NCBI RefSeq assembly: GCF_004798865.1
Contig: NW_025336114.1
Coordinates: 310,001 to 374,000, forward strand
Reading direction: 5' to 3'
Source: Varanus komodoensis
Lineage: Eukaryota; Chordata; Lepidosauria; Squamata; Varanidae
DNA: 64,000 nt
Shown here: piece by piece, positions 1 through 12,900 of the stretch
Layout: each line of letters begins with the position of its first letter
Position numbering within the stretch: the stretch's first letter is position 1
Program-made: the position numbers and the translations under genes
The notes under the pieces: model-generated
The model's input: only the letters and a program-made list of their open reading frames with translations
Databases searched by the model: none
What the model was told of the DNA's origin: nothing

Positions 1-130
1 TGCAATCCTATGCAAGTTTAGACCAACAAGACCTTCAGCTCCCAGCATTCCACATCTCGTGTCATTAGTTGGAGAATGCTAGGAGTTGTAGGACTTTTTT
101 CTGTTTAAACATGCATAGGATTTTGCTGTA
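1..130. mobile_element. Short palindromic MITE with a second inverted repeat inside
   Basis: The left arm, starting tgcaatcctatgcaagttta at base 1, pairs with taaacatgcataggatttt (about 115-133). Between them a second inverted pair, ctcccagcattcc and ggagaatgctaggag, ends in gttgtaggac, the core of a common hAT-like MITE. The left edge is cut by the window. The rest of 131-836 is AT-rich intron with nothing recognised. Confidence 0.5.
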
Positions 131-836
131 AAATTACTTTTGTGAAAAATTTGAAAAATGTGCTTATGGAGTGTCATGAAAAATGGTTCATGGACAATGC
201 AAAGTGTGAAGAATAGAGGCACTATTAAGAATAAGAGAAAGGCATAGATGCATTTACATTAAAGGAGGAAAAAAGAGTACAGACATGGGCCAAAAAAACT
301 TACACAAGACTGAAAAGAATTCAGAGTCTATGAATTGAAATTAATGAAGTATTCCTAGGAAGAAAACATACTGTTATGCTAATATTACTATACTGACATA
401 AATTAGCAAAGCAGGAAGGGGAAGATCAACATAATACATATGTTCATGGTCTAAATTTTTTTTAAAAAAAAAACCTTCATTTCTGGGCCTTCAAGAACTA
501 AGTTTAAATATGCTTTCTTTTTGTAGAAAAGTGAAGATCCTACATCTTAATGTTAAAATGTGATATTCCCATTAACATTAGTGTTTTGTTGTTAGCTGTG
601 TGATTCAGCAGGCCCAAGCATTTAATATATTTGTGTAGCTTTTAGTTTCCTCATGGATCTGTGCAGATGTGTATCTTGCCCTACATCAAGCAACTATGGC
701 TTAGAATCTCTAAATTTCATTGCAAGGTTTACATTTTCCCATTTTATGCATATTTCGCATAAAATATGCCATATTATAATATTGCAGTGTGACCCGCTAC
801 AGCTTTGCACAATAAAAACTATTATTACATTTCTAG

Positions 837-965
837 GGTTGATACGAATAAACAATCCTGCAACTGTTGTGATGCAGCAGAGTGGGAATGTGTCATCATC
901 TATGATGACAAGTACAGCTAACGCAGAGCTGCAACCGAGAACACCTCGTCCAGCATCTCAGTCAG
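837..965 (+). CDS. NCOA6: NCOA6 exon a (first in window)
   Basis: Acceptor TTCTAG precedes base 837; donor GT follows 965 (CAG|GTACTA). The exon starts with the last two bases of a split codon and encodes 42 full codons from LIRINNPATVV to RPASQS, matching a conserved stretch of vertebrate NCOA6. The upstream ATG at 653 lies in intron, so it is not a start. The previous exon is outside the window. Confidence 0.93.
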
Positions 966-3900
966 GTACTAATCATAAAGCCTTACAATGCGCAATAGCA
1001 TTGCTTAATATTTCGTTCAAGTATTTCTGGAAAATTTGTATTTGTGTGACCTAATCCCTGGCTTACATTTATTAATCCAGATTTAGATCCAGGAGTGCCT
1101 GGTTAGGTAGAAATATATGTCTGCTTGTGCAAGGCAGTTCTGCCATATTCCCAATTTATTTGCCCCAGTGAAATCCCCAGCCACTCAGGTCCCATCCTGT
1201 GCCATTCCAGACAGTTTCTTAGCCTTCAGGAGTGGCTTGTTGTAAGTGCAAGAAGCTCTAATGTGAGGGGATGAAGCAAAGAAAGCCTTGTTGTGCAAGC
1301 AGAACTCTGCTCTGGATCCATCCCACAATATAAAGTATTTACCAAGGCTGCTGTCTCCTTATTGTTTAAATATTTTAAAAATGTCTGTTATTCTAGTTCT
1401 TGGAATAGTCAGATATTCCTGTAGCTTTCATATTGTTTTTGAGTATCTCTCCCCCACAATATGAAATTTGATGAAAACATATAGAATATGCTGGAATGTA
1501 AGCATAAGAATATTCTTTTTCTGTGAAAGGTAAATTGGTGGGTGTAATATTATCTCTGTTGCTACATCTAGTATAGCACCTACATCTGCCTCTTTTACTT
1601 TTGCATTTTGTTTTCATAGATGCAGTTGATCCACTCTTATCAGGGCTAACCATTCAACAGCAGAATCACCCATCAGGATCTGTAGTGCCTCAGCTTCATT
1701 CAGTACAGCAAGTTCCTGTTAACAGGCAAATAAACCCAGCCAGCTTTCAACAGATGCAACAGCAACTGCAGCCACGGCCTCCTCAGCAGCACCAGCAGCC
1801 ACAACAGGGTATTCGCCCTTCATTTACAACCCCAGTTCAGGTTCCAGTTCCTTCTGGTTGGAACCAGGTGCCTTCTGGAACAGTTCAGCCTCCTCCATCC
1901 CAAGGAACAATAGGCACATTGCCAGTTAACCAGGGTTGGAAAAAGGCTTCTTTACCTGGGCAAATGCAGCAGCAACTTCAAGCTAGACCATCTTTAGCAA
2001 CGGTACAAACACCTTCTCATCCTCCACCCCCATATCCTTTTGGAAGCCAACAAGCTTCTCAGGCACACACAAACTTCCCTCAGATTAACAACTCTGGCCA
2101 GTTTACTGCTCCTCAGATGAAGAATCTTCAGGGAGGGCCCTCACGGGTCCCTACACCACTACAGCAACCACACCTGACCAACAAGTCTCCTGCCTCCTCT
2201 CCTTCCTCTTTTCAGCAGGGATCTCCTGCATCTTCTCCTACAGTTAACCAATCACAACAGCAGATGGGACCAAGACCTCCCCAGAATAATACCATCCCCC
2301 AGGGGTTTCAGCAGCCTGTAAATTCCCCTGGCCGTAATCCTATGGTACAACAGGGAAACGTACCTCCTAATTTCATGGTGATGCAACAGCAAAACCAGGG
2401 TCCACAGGGCTTACATCCTGGGCTAGGAGGTAAGTAATCCTGTTTATGAAAACATGTTTATGTGTAGTCTTTAAAGCAGACATTTGCCCACTTAAATACA
2501 TAATTATGAAGTCACTACTAAACCTATAAAGTGGCAAATAGTAGAACATCTGTGCCATGATGTTTCTTGAAAAAGATTCTTCATGCCACCTAATCCAACA
2601 TAAATGTCTAATATGTATGCATAATGGAAGACTGGGCAACTTTTCCATGGAAGGAGATGCCATAGCATCTTTAAGCTGCTTGTTCAATTACTGAAATAAT
2701 TTTATAATAAAGAACCTTCCTTAATGTTTCATTTTAAATATGCTTTGCTCTAATGCAAATTTGTTGCATTTGTGTCTTGAATTGATACGATGAACACTTT
2801 TTTCTGGTATGGGAAGACATTACCAAGACATTGCTAATTTCTCGTGTCAAGGCTGTGCCTCCCTAGCCTTTCCTCTAACTACTTGCTTTCCAGGTGTCTT
2901 ATCCTCTTACCACTACATACTAATAATGATATATCAGTAATAAAGATGCCTTTATTGAACTAATTTTTTTCCTCCTGTCCAGGAATGCCCAAGCGTCTCC
3001 CACCTGGCTTTTCTACAGGACAAGCAAATCAAAACTTCATGCAAAGTCAGGTGCCTTCTACAGCACCAGGAACACCTGCAAATAGTGGAACACCCCAGCT
3101 GCAAACAAGTCAGAATGTGCAACATACAGGTCTCTTTACTGTATTTCGATGGATTACTTGTCTGTTTGGTAATTTATTGCAGCTGATTATAAATGAAGAT
3201 ACAAAATAATCACATGCCAAACACTGTATCAATAGTAGTAATTTCCATAGAACATAATTGGCTGTGTTAAATTATGCAGAAGTGTTGGCCTCAAAAGTAA
3301 TACTTAGAAATGAATGAATGAATGAATGAAAGTATACGGATTTTTTGACCATTTTAAAAATTGGTAGCCACTTCCAAGAGTAAACAGCTTTCTTGGCTGC
3401 AAGTAGAGGCAGTATGGAATTAGGTTTTGAGGGAAAGAAAAAAGAATGATCAATTAGAACCTTTTTCATGTTACACAAAAGGTTTTGGACTTTTATTAAG
3501 GGCTTTGTCTTGAGAAATATTTCTAAACTCTCGCCTTTTTGGGAGATAGTCTAAGTACTTCTCTGTTTGATTATATTTAATGGCATATATTTTATGGTTG
3601 TTAACATATATGTAGCCTGTATATGTTGTTAACATATATGTAGGTTGTTAACATATCTGTAGACTTGTTGAGTCTTAATTGTTCATGTTACATTCACTTG
3701 TGATTGGTATAAATGTTGTTAGAAAGTAGCTATTAGAAATGATTGATATTTCAGTCCTTTTTTGGTCAACATACTTTCAGATGTTTTTGTCACAAATATT
3801 GGAATTCTGTTAGTATTGTGAATGGTAAACACCTTGACATTTTCCTGAATTAACTTACTAAATTACCTGTGTTAATGCCAATTCACTTTACAGTATTCTG

Positions 3901-6900
3901 ACTTGAACTATATGTTTTTTTAAGGTGGTCAAGGGAATGGTCCTGCTCAGAATCAGATGCAAGTTCAACATGGCCCATCAAATATGATGCAGACCAATTT
4001 AATGGGACTTCATGGAAATATGAACAATCAGCAGACGGGCACTAGTGGAGTTCCACAAGTTAGCATGAGCACCATGCAGGGACAGCCTCCACAAGGACCA
4101 CAATCTCAGTTAATGGGGATGCATCAACAAATAGTATCCTCCCAAGGACAGATGGTAAACCTACAGCCTCAGGGATCTCTAAATCCTCAGAACCAGATGA
4201 TACTTTCTCGTGCTCAGCTTATACCACAGGGCCAGATGATGGTAGCACCTCAAAACCAAAATCTTGGTCCATCACAACAAAGGATGACTCCACCCAAACA
4301 GATGATTCCCCAGCAAGGCCAGCAAATGATGGCTGCACATAATCAGATGATGGGACCCCAAAGCCAGGTGTTGCTACAGCAGAATCCAATGATGGAGCAG
4401 ATGATGACCAATCAGATGCAAGGAAATAAGCAGCAGTTCAATGCTCAAAGCCAGTCCAGTGTTGTGACGGGGCCAGCTCAGTTAATGAGAGGACCAACAC
4501 CTAACATGCAAGGAAATATGGTGCAGTTTGCAGGGCAGATGATGACACAGCAAGGCCCTGTGAATGGAAATCCTTCTCAGGTTATGGGGATTCAAGGGCA
4601 GGTTCTGAGACCCGCAGGACCTAACACACACATGTCTCAGCAGCTGGGTGATACCAGCAGTACAACAAACAATGATGTGAACATGGCACAAATGCTACCT
4701 GATGTTTCCATGCAACAAGGAAACATGGTGCCTCCCCACTTGCAAGGGATGCAGGGAAACAGCAATACATCAGGGAGCCATTTTTCTGCACATGGGATGC
4801 CTTTCAATGCCCCCTTTAGTGGAGTCCAAAATGGGAATCAGATTTCCTGCGGACAAAACACAGGTTTTCCTGTCAACAAAGATGTCACACTAACAAGCCC
4901 ATTGTTAGTAAACTTGCTACAAAGTGATATATCTGCAGGACATTTTGGGGTAAACAGTAAGCAGAACAATCAAAGTGCCAATAAACCCAAGAAGAAAAAA
5001 CCACCAAGGAAAAAGAAACAAAATCAGCAAGTAGAACAAATTAAGTAGGTTGAACATTTTTGTTTCTTACACAATTGAACAAAGTTTGTTTATTAACTGT
5101 AGTTTTGCATTTGGTAGCAAATGTTAACCAAAGTTTCTAAGTTATAAGCCACTAACAGTTTTATGATAAACCCACCATCTCATGAAGAAGTAAAGGTAAG
5201 AGGAGAAGAGGAATAACTTTACCAACAATTTACTATGTGATTGTATTGAGTTAGAATTCAAAATGCTGCTGCTTTCCAAAGGGAAAGCTTTATTTATAGG
5301 GCTGACATAGAAATCCAACTATGGAATTTTCTGTTACAAGCTGTAGTGATGGCAACCCATTTGGGTGCCTTTCCAGTCATGGAGGATAAGGCTATTAATG
5401 GTTACTACTCAAGGTGGCTCTATATTACCTCCAGTGTCAAAGGCAGTAAGCTTCTATATGAATTGGCTATTTTATCCAAGAATGAATGAACAAATGACTT
5501 ATTAAGATCTTAGAGCTTATATAATAACATAATCTGTAAAGAGTAGCACAAATTATAAAACATTATTTTCAGTTGATTTTATACTCCTTGTGAGCATATG
5601 TTCAGCAGTGACTTTGTTCACCTAACTTGATTAATACATCCAAACCCAGTATTAAAAGCAATTCTTACAACAGCATGCTCATTTTCTATGATGAGTGGGC
5701 TTGTATGTTAGTTGGCCAAGCAATCTTTTTGTGCCTTAGGGCGTGGGAGCTGATCTTGGGATTGTTGCAGGTTTTTCTGTACAAAAGAATCACATTTTGT
5801 GGAATTTACATAAATTGCCTCATTTCTACAACATTTGATCTCCCAAAAGGCATGAGAGTGAGAAATCAGGTAAATCATTCCCTTATCTGTGGTGTCCAGG
5901 GTTATGGCCTTTGCACAAAAGTTAATACATGCAGTGATAGATAGGCCATCATTCCACAACCCATTCTTCCACATGTATGAAATTAATGGGCCCAACCAAC
6001 TTAACTTCAAAAGAGGGTGGTGGGGAGTGGGTCATTCCTAGGATTAAGACTTAGTTTCTTTCATCTAAACAGAACAACCAAAATAGTCTCTTTGTTTCCA
6101 AAGATGTAAACGTTATTACCTGGTCCCATTGAAACACTTCAATCAAGTATGTAATAAGCATGATAAAAATGCATCTGTCATTAAAAATCGACAGGTCATT
6201 AGATAAATTAGATTGTAAAAATATATATTGTAGTGGGTGATTGCATTATAATAGAAACATTCTATTTCTTTTTTATTTTGGCTTGAAAGCAATCAGTGTT
6301 ACTTGGTTTTATTAAATTATGTGACCTTTTCAATGCATGGATCTTTAGAAGTGTCCATTAAGTATATTTTTGAGGTTTTTACATTAATTTTATAAAAGTA
6401 ACAGCTGAGAGCTGCATTGATTTCATGGCATATCCTCCATGTTTAAGCCTGGATCTATCTTCACATCTCTTGCTAAACCTTTTATAACAATCATTTAAGA
6501 AAGGAAATTATTATTACTCCAGCTTTGAAGGAAGGGAGTCCCTTCCTGCATGACCAGCATGGAAATGCGGGGTATTGTCATCTCAACAAACTAGTAAAAA
6601 AATATTTTCTAGCCAAGTAGAGTGATGGAGGAGTAACAGAAAATTATCCCTTCTTTACCAGCTTGATTGCTCGACATCATGAATAACTTGTTGTCTATGG
6701 TTGCTAGGTGAGTTATTGAATATGAGTCAAATTACCTTTATTACTGCAGCTAAGGATGAAGAAAAGGTACCTTGAACAAGACCTGTCCCTCAGCTGTATG
6801 AGATAGTGCAGCTTGAATTTGCAAATGCAGCACAATGCTTTCCTAGCAAATCTTCAGCTTTATTTAGCTGAGGTTCAGAAACTGAAGAGCATGCTTTGGA

Positions 6901-9900
6901 GAGCTGTTGTGTTGTGCAGGAAACTACTTCTTTTGTAGAACCCACCCATGTATCTAAGGTCTTGACTGATCTCTGAAATGTTTAAGGAGAGTGCTTCCAT
7001 AGACATGCCAGTGCTCCCTTAGTCCTAATTGTTGCTATTGCATAGTGTGGTTAGGATTCAAACCGAGGAAACCAGGCAGGTGCATTCCTTCAGGGAAAAT
7101 CTATCAAGAGGCTGCATGCTAGTATTGGCATGAAAGTCTGAAGCCAAAAGCGGATAGACCACCATTTTCTCTCTGTCAGTACTATTTCTCTCCTCCTTCT
7201 GACATGCCATTTTCTCTCCAGTAGGCCTATGTATGTGCCTGCCAAATCTCTGTTCAGTCCATCCCCTATGCTTGATCAAGTCTTGAAGCTCGTGTTCCTT
7301 GACTAACTGGGAAGGATAGTCAAGGACTTCACAATCTGGAAGCATATGTATGTAATAGGCTGGCACACTGTGGTCCCTCTGAATAGGTAGTTTTCGCATG
7401 ACATGTTGCAGACATGAGCAGAAGGAGGTTTGAGTCTACTGGTGGATCTCTGAGTGGTCCTGTAATAGTTTGGCAAGGGTTTATGACCTCCAAATGTCTA
7501 ACAATAGCAACAGGTCCTTTCTGCTTAAGTTGCTGAAGAACACATAGGGAAAACAAGTATGGATGTTGTGTAATGGAATTTCTGAGCTTGTTTCTGGTAC
7601 TGATCAAAAATTTCAGGGTTGAGCTTGTGCTCAAAAGTATCCTGTTCCTCCTTTCTTATATGCCTGCTTACCAGAGGCACTATTTTCATAGAATAGTAGA
7701 GTTGGAAGGGGCCAGAAGGCCATCAGGCCCATTTCCCTGCTTGTGCAGGATACTAAGTTAAACCATCATTCTCAGATGGCTGTCCAGTTGCATATCTCTA
7801 GCATGGGAGAGCTCACAACCTCCCTAGATAATTGGTTTCAGTGTTGTACTACTCTACTAGTCTGAATGTTTTGGTGATATCTAGCTGGAATCTGGCTTGC
7901 TATAACTTGAGCCCATTATTCCATGGCACTTCACTTATCTGGGATGAGCGAGAAGAGATCCTGTTCTTCCTCTTTGAGACAGCCTTTCAAGTACTTGATG
8001 AGTGCTACCATATCTCTGCTTAGTCTTTTCAAGGCTTAACATGTCTTGAAACCATCTCTTTCCATATTTTCCCAGAGGGCTTATTTTCCAGTACGTGGAT
8101 TATTCTTGTCATCCTCCTATGAACCCTTTCCAGCGTGTCTGCATCTTGCTTAAACGGTGGTGTCCATAACCAGGCACAGTACTCCAGATGAGGCCTAACC
8201 AATGCCCAGTAAAGGGGAACTAGTAGTTCACAGGATTTAGCAGTGATACTTCTATCAATGCAGCCCATAATAGCGTTTGCCCTTTTTGCAGCCACATCAC
8301 ATTGTTGATCCATATTCAGCTTATGATCTACAAGAATTCCAAAATTCTTCTCACTTTCAGTGTTGCTGAGCCAAGAATCCCCCATTTTGTAAAAATGCAA
8401 TTTGGTTTCTTTTTCCGAGGTGCAGAACTTGGCATTTGTCACTATTGAATTTTATTATTTTGCTTTCAGCTCAGCATTCAAGCTTATCAAGTTCACTCTG
8501 AATCTTCATTCTGTTTTCCAGAGTGTTTGCAGTTCCATCCAGTTTTGTCTCATCTACAAATCTGATCATTGTTCCTTGTGCTTCCTCATCTAAATAATTA
8601 ATAAAGTTGTTGGAGAACATGGGGCTTAGGATTGAACCTTGCAGCACCCCACTAATTACCCTTTTCCAGTTTAAGAAGGTGCTGTTGATGAGTTGTTTTT
8701 GTTGATTTTTGAAATCCCTCACTAGTCTCATTTCATTTCCTGCTTTAGTTTTTCTTGCAATTCCTTGCCGTTTTATTTCTTCCTTTGTGGCCTGGCCTTC
8801 CTTCCACCTCTTGTACATGTTCTTTTTTTTCTTTCAGGTTATTGCTTAACTTTTTGTGGAGCCATGTGGGCTTCCTGTTATCTTCTACACTGTTTTCTTA
8901 TTGGAATTGTTCACAGTTGTGCTTAGACAATCTCTCTTTTCAAGATTCCCGACCCCTCCTGGACTTCTTTTCCTTAAGAGCAAGATGTCATGACACTTCA
9001 CTTATCATTGTTCTGACTTGGTTATAGTTGGCTTTGTTGAAGTCCAGGATATGTGTTTGGCTGCACTTAATTTTTGTCTCCTTTATAACTGAGAATTCAA
9101 ATATATTTTCCTTTATAACTGAGAATTCAAATATAGCATGGTCACTTTCCCCCAGGGTTCCCATGGCCCATATTTTGTCACTAGGTCATCTCAGTATTAA
9201 ATTGAGGATAGCTGTTCTTGTCATTCCTTCCTCTACCTTCTGCTGGAGGAAGTTGTTGGCAATGCATGTTAGGAATGTCTTGGAAGGGCCATGTTTGGCA
9301 GAAATTGTCTCCTAGCATATATCAGGGAAACTGAAGTCCCCCATCACGATTGCATCGTTCTTCTTGGAAACTCTGGCAAGTTACTTTTTGTGGGTTGTGT
9401 TCTTGTCTTCTTTTTGACTGGGTGGTTAGTAATAGATGTCAATAGCTATGCTTTCTTAAATTTGTCTCTCCTTTAAATTAAGCCAGACACTTTCATTGGG
9501 ACTAGTAAATTCCTTTCTTATATTTCTGTGCAGATATATGTGTTGCTTATGTGTAGTGAAACTCCACTTCCCTTTTTCTCCCTTCTGTTTTTCTTGAACA
9601 GGTTGTATCCATCAGTTATAGGGTTATAGTCATGCGAGTCATCCTATCAAGTTTCAGTTAATTCCTGTGAAGACAGTAATTGCTATCATGTACTGTGAGC
9701 ACAAGTTCAGGTTGTTTGTTTCCCATACTCTGGGCATTGGTGTATAGATATTGAAATTCTTTTTTGTTGTGCTCTGGTTTTCTTCTTCCATTTTTTGGAA
9801 GACTGATGTTATACCATTCTTGAGGGTTTTTTCTCTGTTGAGATACATAAGTCTTTGTCAGGTGGTGACATGCCATGCTGCACGTCTCCTTCCCCTGTAT

Positions 9901-12900
9901 GTTTCATTTAAGACATCCTGATGAACTTTTTAATGTAGGGGCCAAACACATGCTTTCTGTTCTTTGTGAGGTGCAGCCCATCATTTGTCAATAGTCTGTC
10001 CTCCAGGAACCTTAGCTTGTGGTTCCGAATCCATGTCTCTCTTTGGAGCACCACCCTTGTTGCCTGTTATTCACTTGAAGGATTTTTTCTTTCCCTATCA
10101 GTTCTTCCATGGTAGGATTGAGGAGAAAACTATCTGGGCCCAAGTGTTTTTGATTTTCCTTCTGAGAGCTTCGAAGTCTGATGTTATTTCATCAAAGCTT
10201 CTCCTGGTGGTGGTATTTGTTCTAATGTGGATGAGAAGGAAGGCATATTTGTCAGTGGGTTGTACGAGATGTGTGAATCTATTAGTTGTATCATTAACCT
10301 TGACTCCAGGGAGGCAGCACTTCTGGAGATTCTCTGGGTCATCGCAGCATATATATTTTTCCATTCTGTGCATCAGAAAGTCTTCCCCAACTAACACTCT
10401 TCTACCATCACCACCATTATCGTAAGCTGTAATGTTTCCCTTATGTGGTTAACTTTTATCCTCTTGTTCAACATTTCTCATTGTGTCATGAAGTTCATTC
10501 ACAGCCAGTTGTTCTCCTGTCTCTTCTATTAGTGGCTGAAAGCCACTTCCAGGATTCTCTTCTTTTGCCTTAGCTTGCTGTGGCACTTTTTGCTTCTGTA
10601 ATGCTCTTAGCTGTTGCAGTTCCACTACTCTGCCTAAAAACTCTTCATCTTCTTTTATATCCTTGAGGTGGACACTTGCTGCTTGAGTGCTCTTCACCCT
10701 TTTCTTTAGCAGGGCTACTAGCTTGCACTTGTTGCACATGTAGGCCATTTTGACCACAGGCAGGAAAAGAAACATTGCATAGACATTGCACCTTACTACC
10801 ACTGCAGAGTCTTCTGAGTCCATTATTTCTGCTACCTTTTTGATTCTAGCTTGCTGGGCCTGTTGTAACAACCAGTGCTTCTTCCTGTCTTCTCTGAAGG
10901 TTAACAACACAGTCCTACCAGTAAATGGGAGGGTGTTACAAGGAGGAAAACAAAAGGGGAAAGAACTAAGGGGAAAGAGGAAGTAAACAGAATAAAGCTT
11001 TTAAAAAATATTAGGGACCTTCCCCCTTAACCTTCTCTGCTGAGCTCTATTGCCAAACTCCTGTTTGCAGCTTGGCTGCCTGAATCCCAGAGTCCCTAGA
11101 CCAGTTGGGGCAGCTTCCTCTGATCTGCTCAGCTAGGAGTCAGGAACCAGAATAAATCACCTCACCCACAGTGATCAGGCCACTCCCTTTCAGTTGCAGC
11201 TCTTAGCTCTCAGGTTCACCGCCATCAGTTGTAGCTCTTAGGAGCGCACAACTCTAAACAGAGAGTGCTTGCTGGGCCAATGCAGACCCCTCTGTGCCTT
11301 TGTCTCATCTTCCACTACAACTTCACCACCAAACGCCTGTTCCCTCTCCCTGGGAACTAGGCTGCTTGTATCTCAGAGTTCCTAGAGCAGCTTGGGCAGG
11401 TCCTCTGATCTGCTCAGCTAGGAGTCAGAAACCAGAATAAATGCAATGTTCACTAAAAAAAAAAAAAAAAAAAAGCATAGTAAAACATCACTGGAATAAA
11501 GAAGCAAAACTGCTATGTGTTCTGTTACTATGCATTTATATATACATACACATTCATACTACTACCAGCTCTGTGTGCTACACTCACTCTCCTACTGGAT
11601 ATCACCCTAGAATCAGTTCTGCTGTTGTGTTTTGCTGGAGACAATGACTGAGACTTGTTTGACAGGTCAAATAAGGCCTGAGCAAAGAAAAGTCATGCAC
11701 ATGAATAAAATTCAGTTTCCACATTTTGTTCTGAATTCAGTAATTTGATGCCCTACCCACTCAAACTAAAATTTCCTAGTAATGATTTTGGTAATGCCAG
11801 AAAGAGAGTATGTCAGAAAAAAGCAGCAAAATATCTAAAATTCTCTTGACAAATGGTATAGATCTACCTTTACTTCATTCATTGGAGTTCTTACCACAGT
11901 ACAACATTTGCAGTTCAATTTTTATATTGAAACAGTACTTCCTTTCTTCCCTTTTAATATTTCCTAAGGCATTGATTTAATGTTAGGAAAAAGCTATCAG
12001 AATGGCACTGTTCTGTTTATGTGTTAATTCAGTTATGGTCAACACAATAGGATGGTTAGAAAAAAAAGTAGTCCCGAAGGAAATTAGTGAGTGGGTGAGC
12101 AAGTGTGTGTGTGTAAATAATAAAAATGCAAGAAAAGAATCCAAAATCTGCAATTAATAATTAGCCTTATTAACACTGGCCAGAATGCCACAAGACTGCA
12201 AGTGTTCAGGATCTCCAGAACTCTCTATCAGGCTAGGTGGTATAAGAAACATGAGATAGGGAAGAAATAGGAAAAGATCAAAAATTAGGCCAGAACTTGT
12301 GCCCGTGAGGTCTGCAATACAGACTCGACTTCAAAATGTTTGTTTGTACGCATAACAATCAACTGATGGTAATACTGGAATAACAACATAAAGTCAGTGA
12401 ACTAAATGTAATATGCTTTTACCATTCTGAAGTGTAATAAATTTCATCCATTTTAAAAGTATTGTATTTACATTAATCATAACATGTTTTTGCTTTTAGT
12501 GCTTCAGAGCCACGCCCAGCAGGCCTTGAGGAGACAGATCAGCCACCTTTGCCAGGAGAACAAGGAATAAATTTGGATAACACTGGACATAAGATTTCAG
12601 ACTTCACAAACAGGCCACCAGGTGATAATTTTTTTTTCATAATTCAATGTACTTAGTGTATATAGTTGCATCATTTGCTATGCTTCAGTGATGTTATCTT
12701 TGCTATTAGCACTGACCCACAGTGTCCTAGCTTATTAGGTACATGGCATGTACATCACAACTTTCTGTACTGTACCTTAAAACATGTAAAGCATGTGTAT
12801 CTCATACTTAGTTATTTTCACCGTATACGCACACTGTCAGGAGCTTCATTGTATCTCCCTTTCAGATGTGTACACAGTAATAAATAAGGACCAGACTGCT

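Larger units (their letters stand above)
7688..11475 (-). mobile_element. CR1 LINE, nearly full length, internally deleted
   Basis: Chicken-repeat-1 type non-LTR retrotransposon in the large NCOA6 intron. The 3' end at 7688 reads (reverse) tgcaggaaatgggcctgatgg and ends near the usual tctatga-type tail. Minus-strand pieces in order: ORF1-like at 10910-10449 with a CxxC zinc-finger-like CNKC and Gln/Lys-rich coiled region; SGNH-esterase-like stretch at 10397-10098 (HIRTNTT, then AQIVFSSILP); endonuclease start at 9876-9658 (YTNAQSMGNKQPEL) followed by DDSHDY-like remains; reverse transcriptase at 8818-8471 (SGVLQGSILSP, FVDETK) and its C-terminus at 8442-8029 (VRPHLEYCAWLW). The FADD catalytic motif is changed to FVDE and the first half of RT is missing, so it is dead. 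Confidence 0.88.

Noticed and set aside
653-1054. 133-residue plus-strand ORF
   Set aside because: Only 837-965 is coding (NCOA6 exon a). The Met and the tail are intron sequence.
5035-5040. Alternative donor CAA|GTAGAA in NCOA6 exon d
   Set aside because: It would leave phase 0, which does not fit exon e; the donor at 5045 gives the correct phase.
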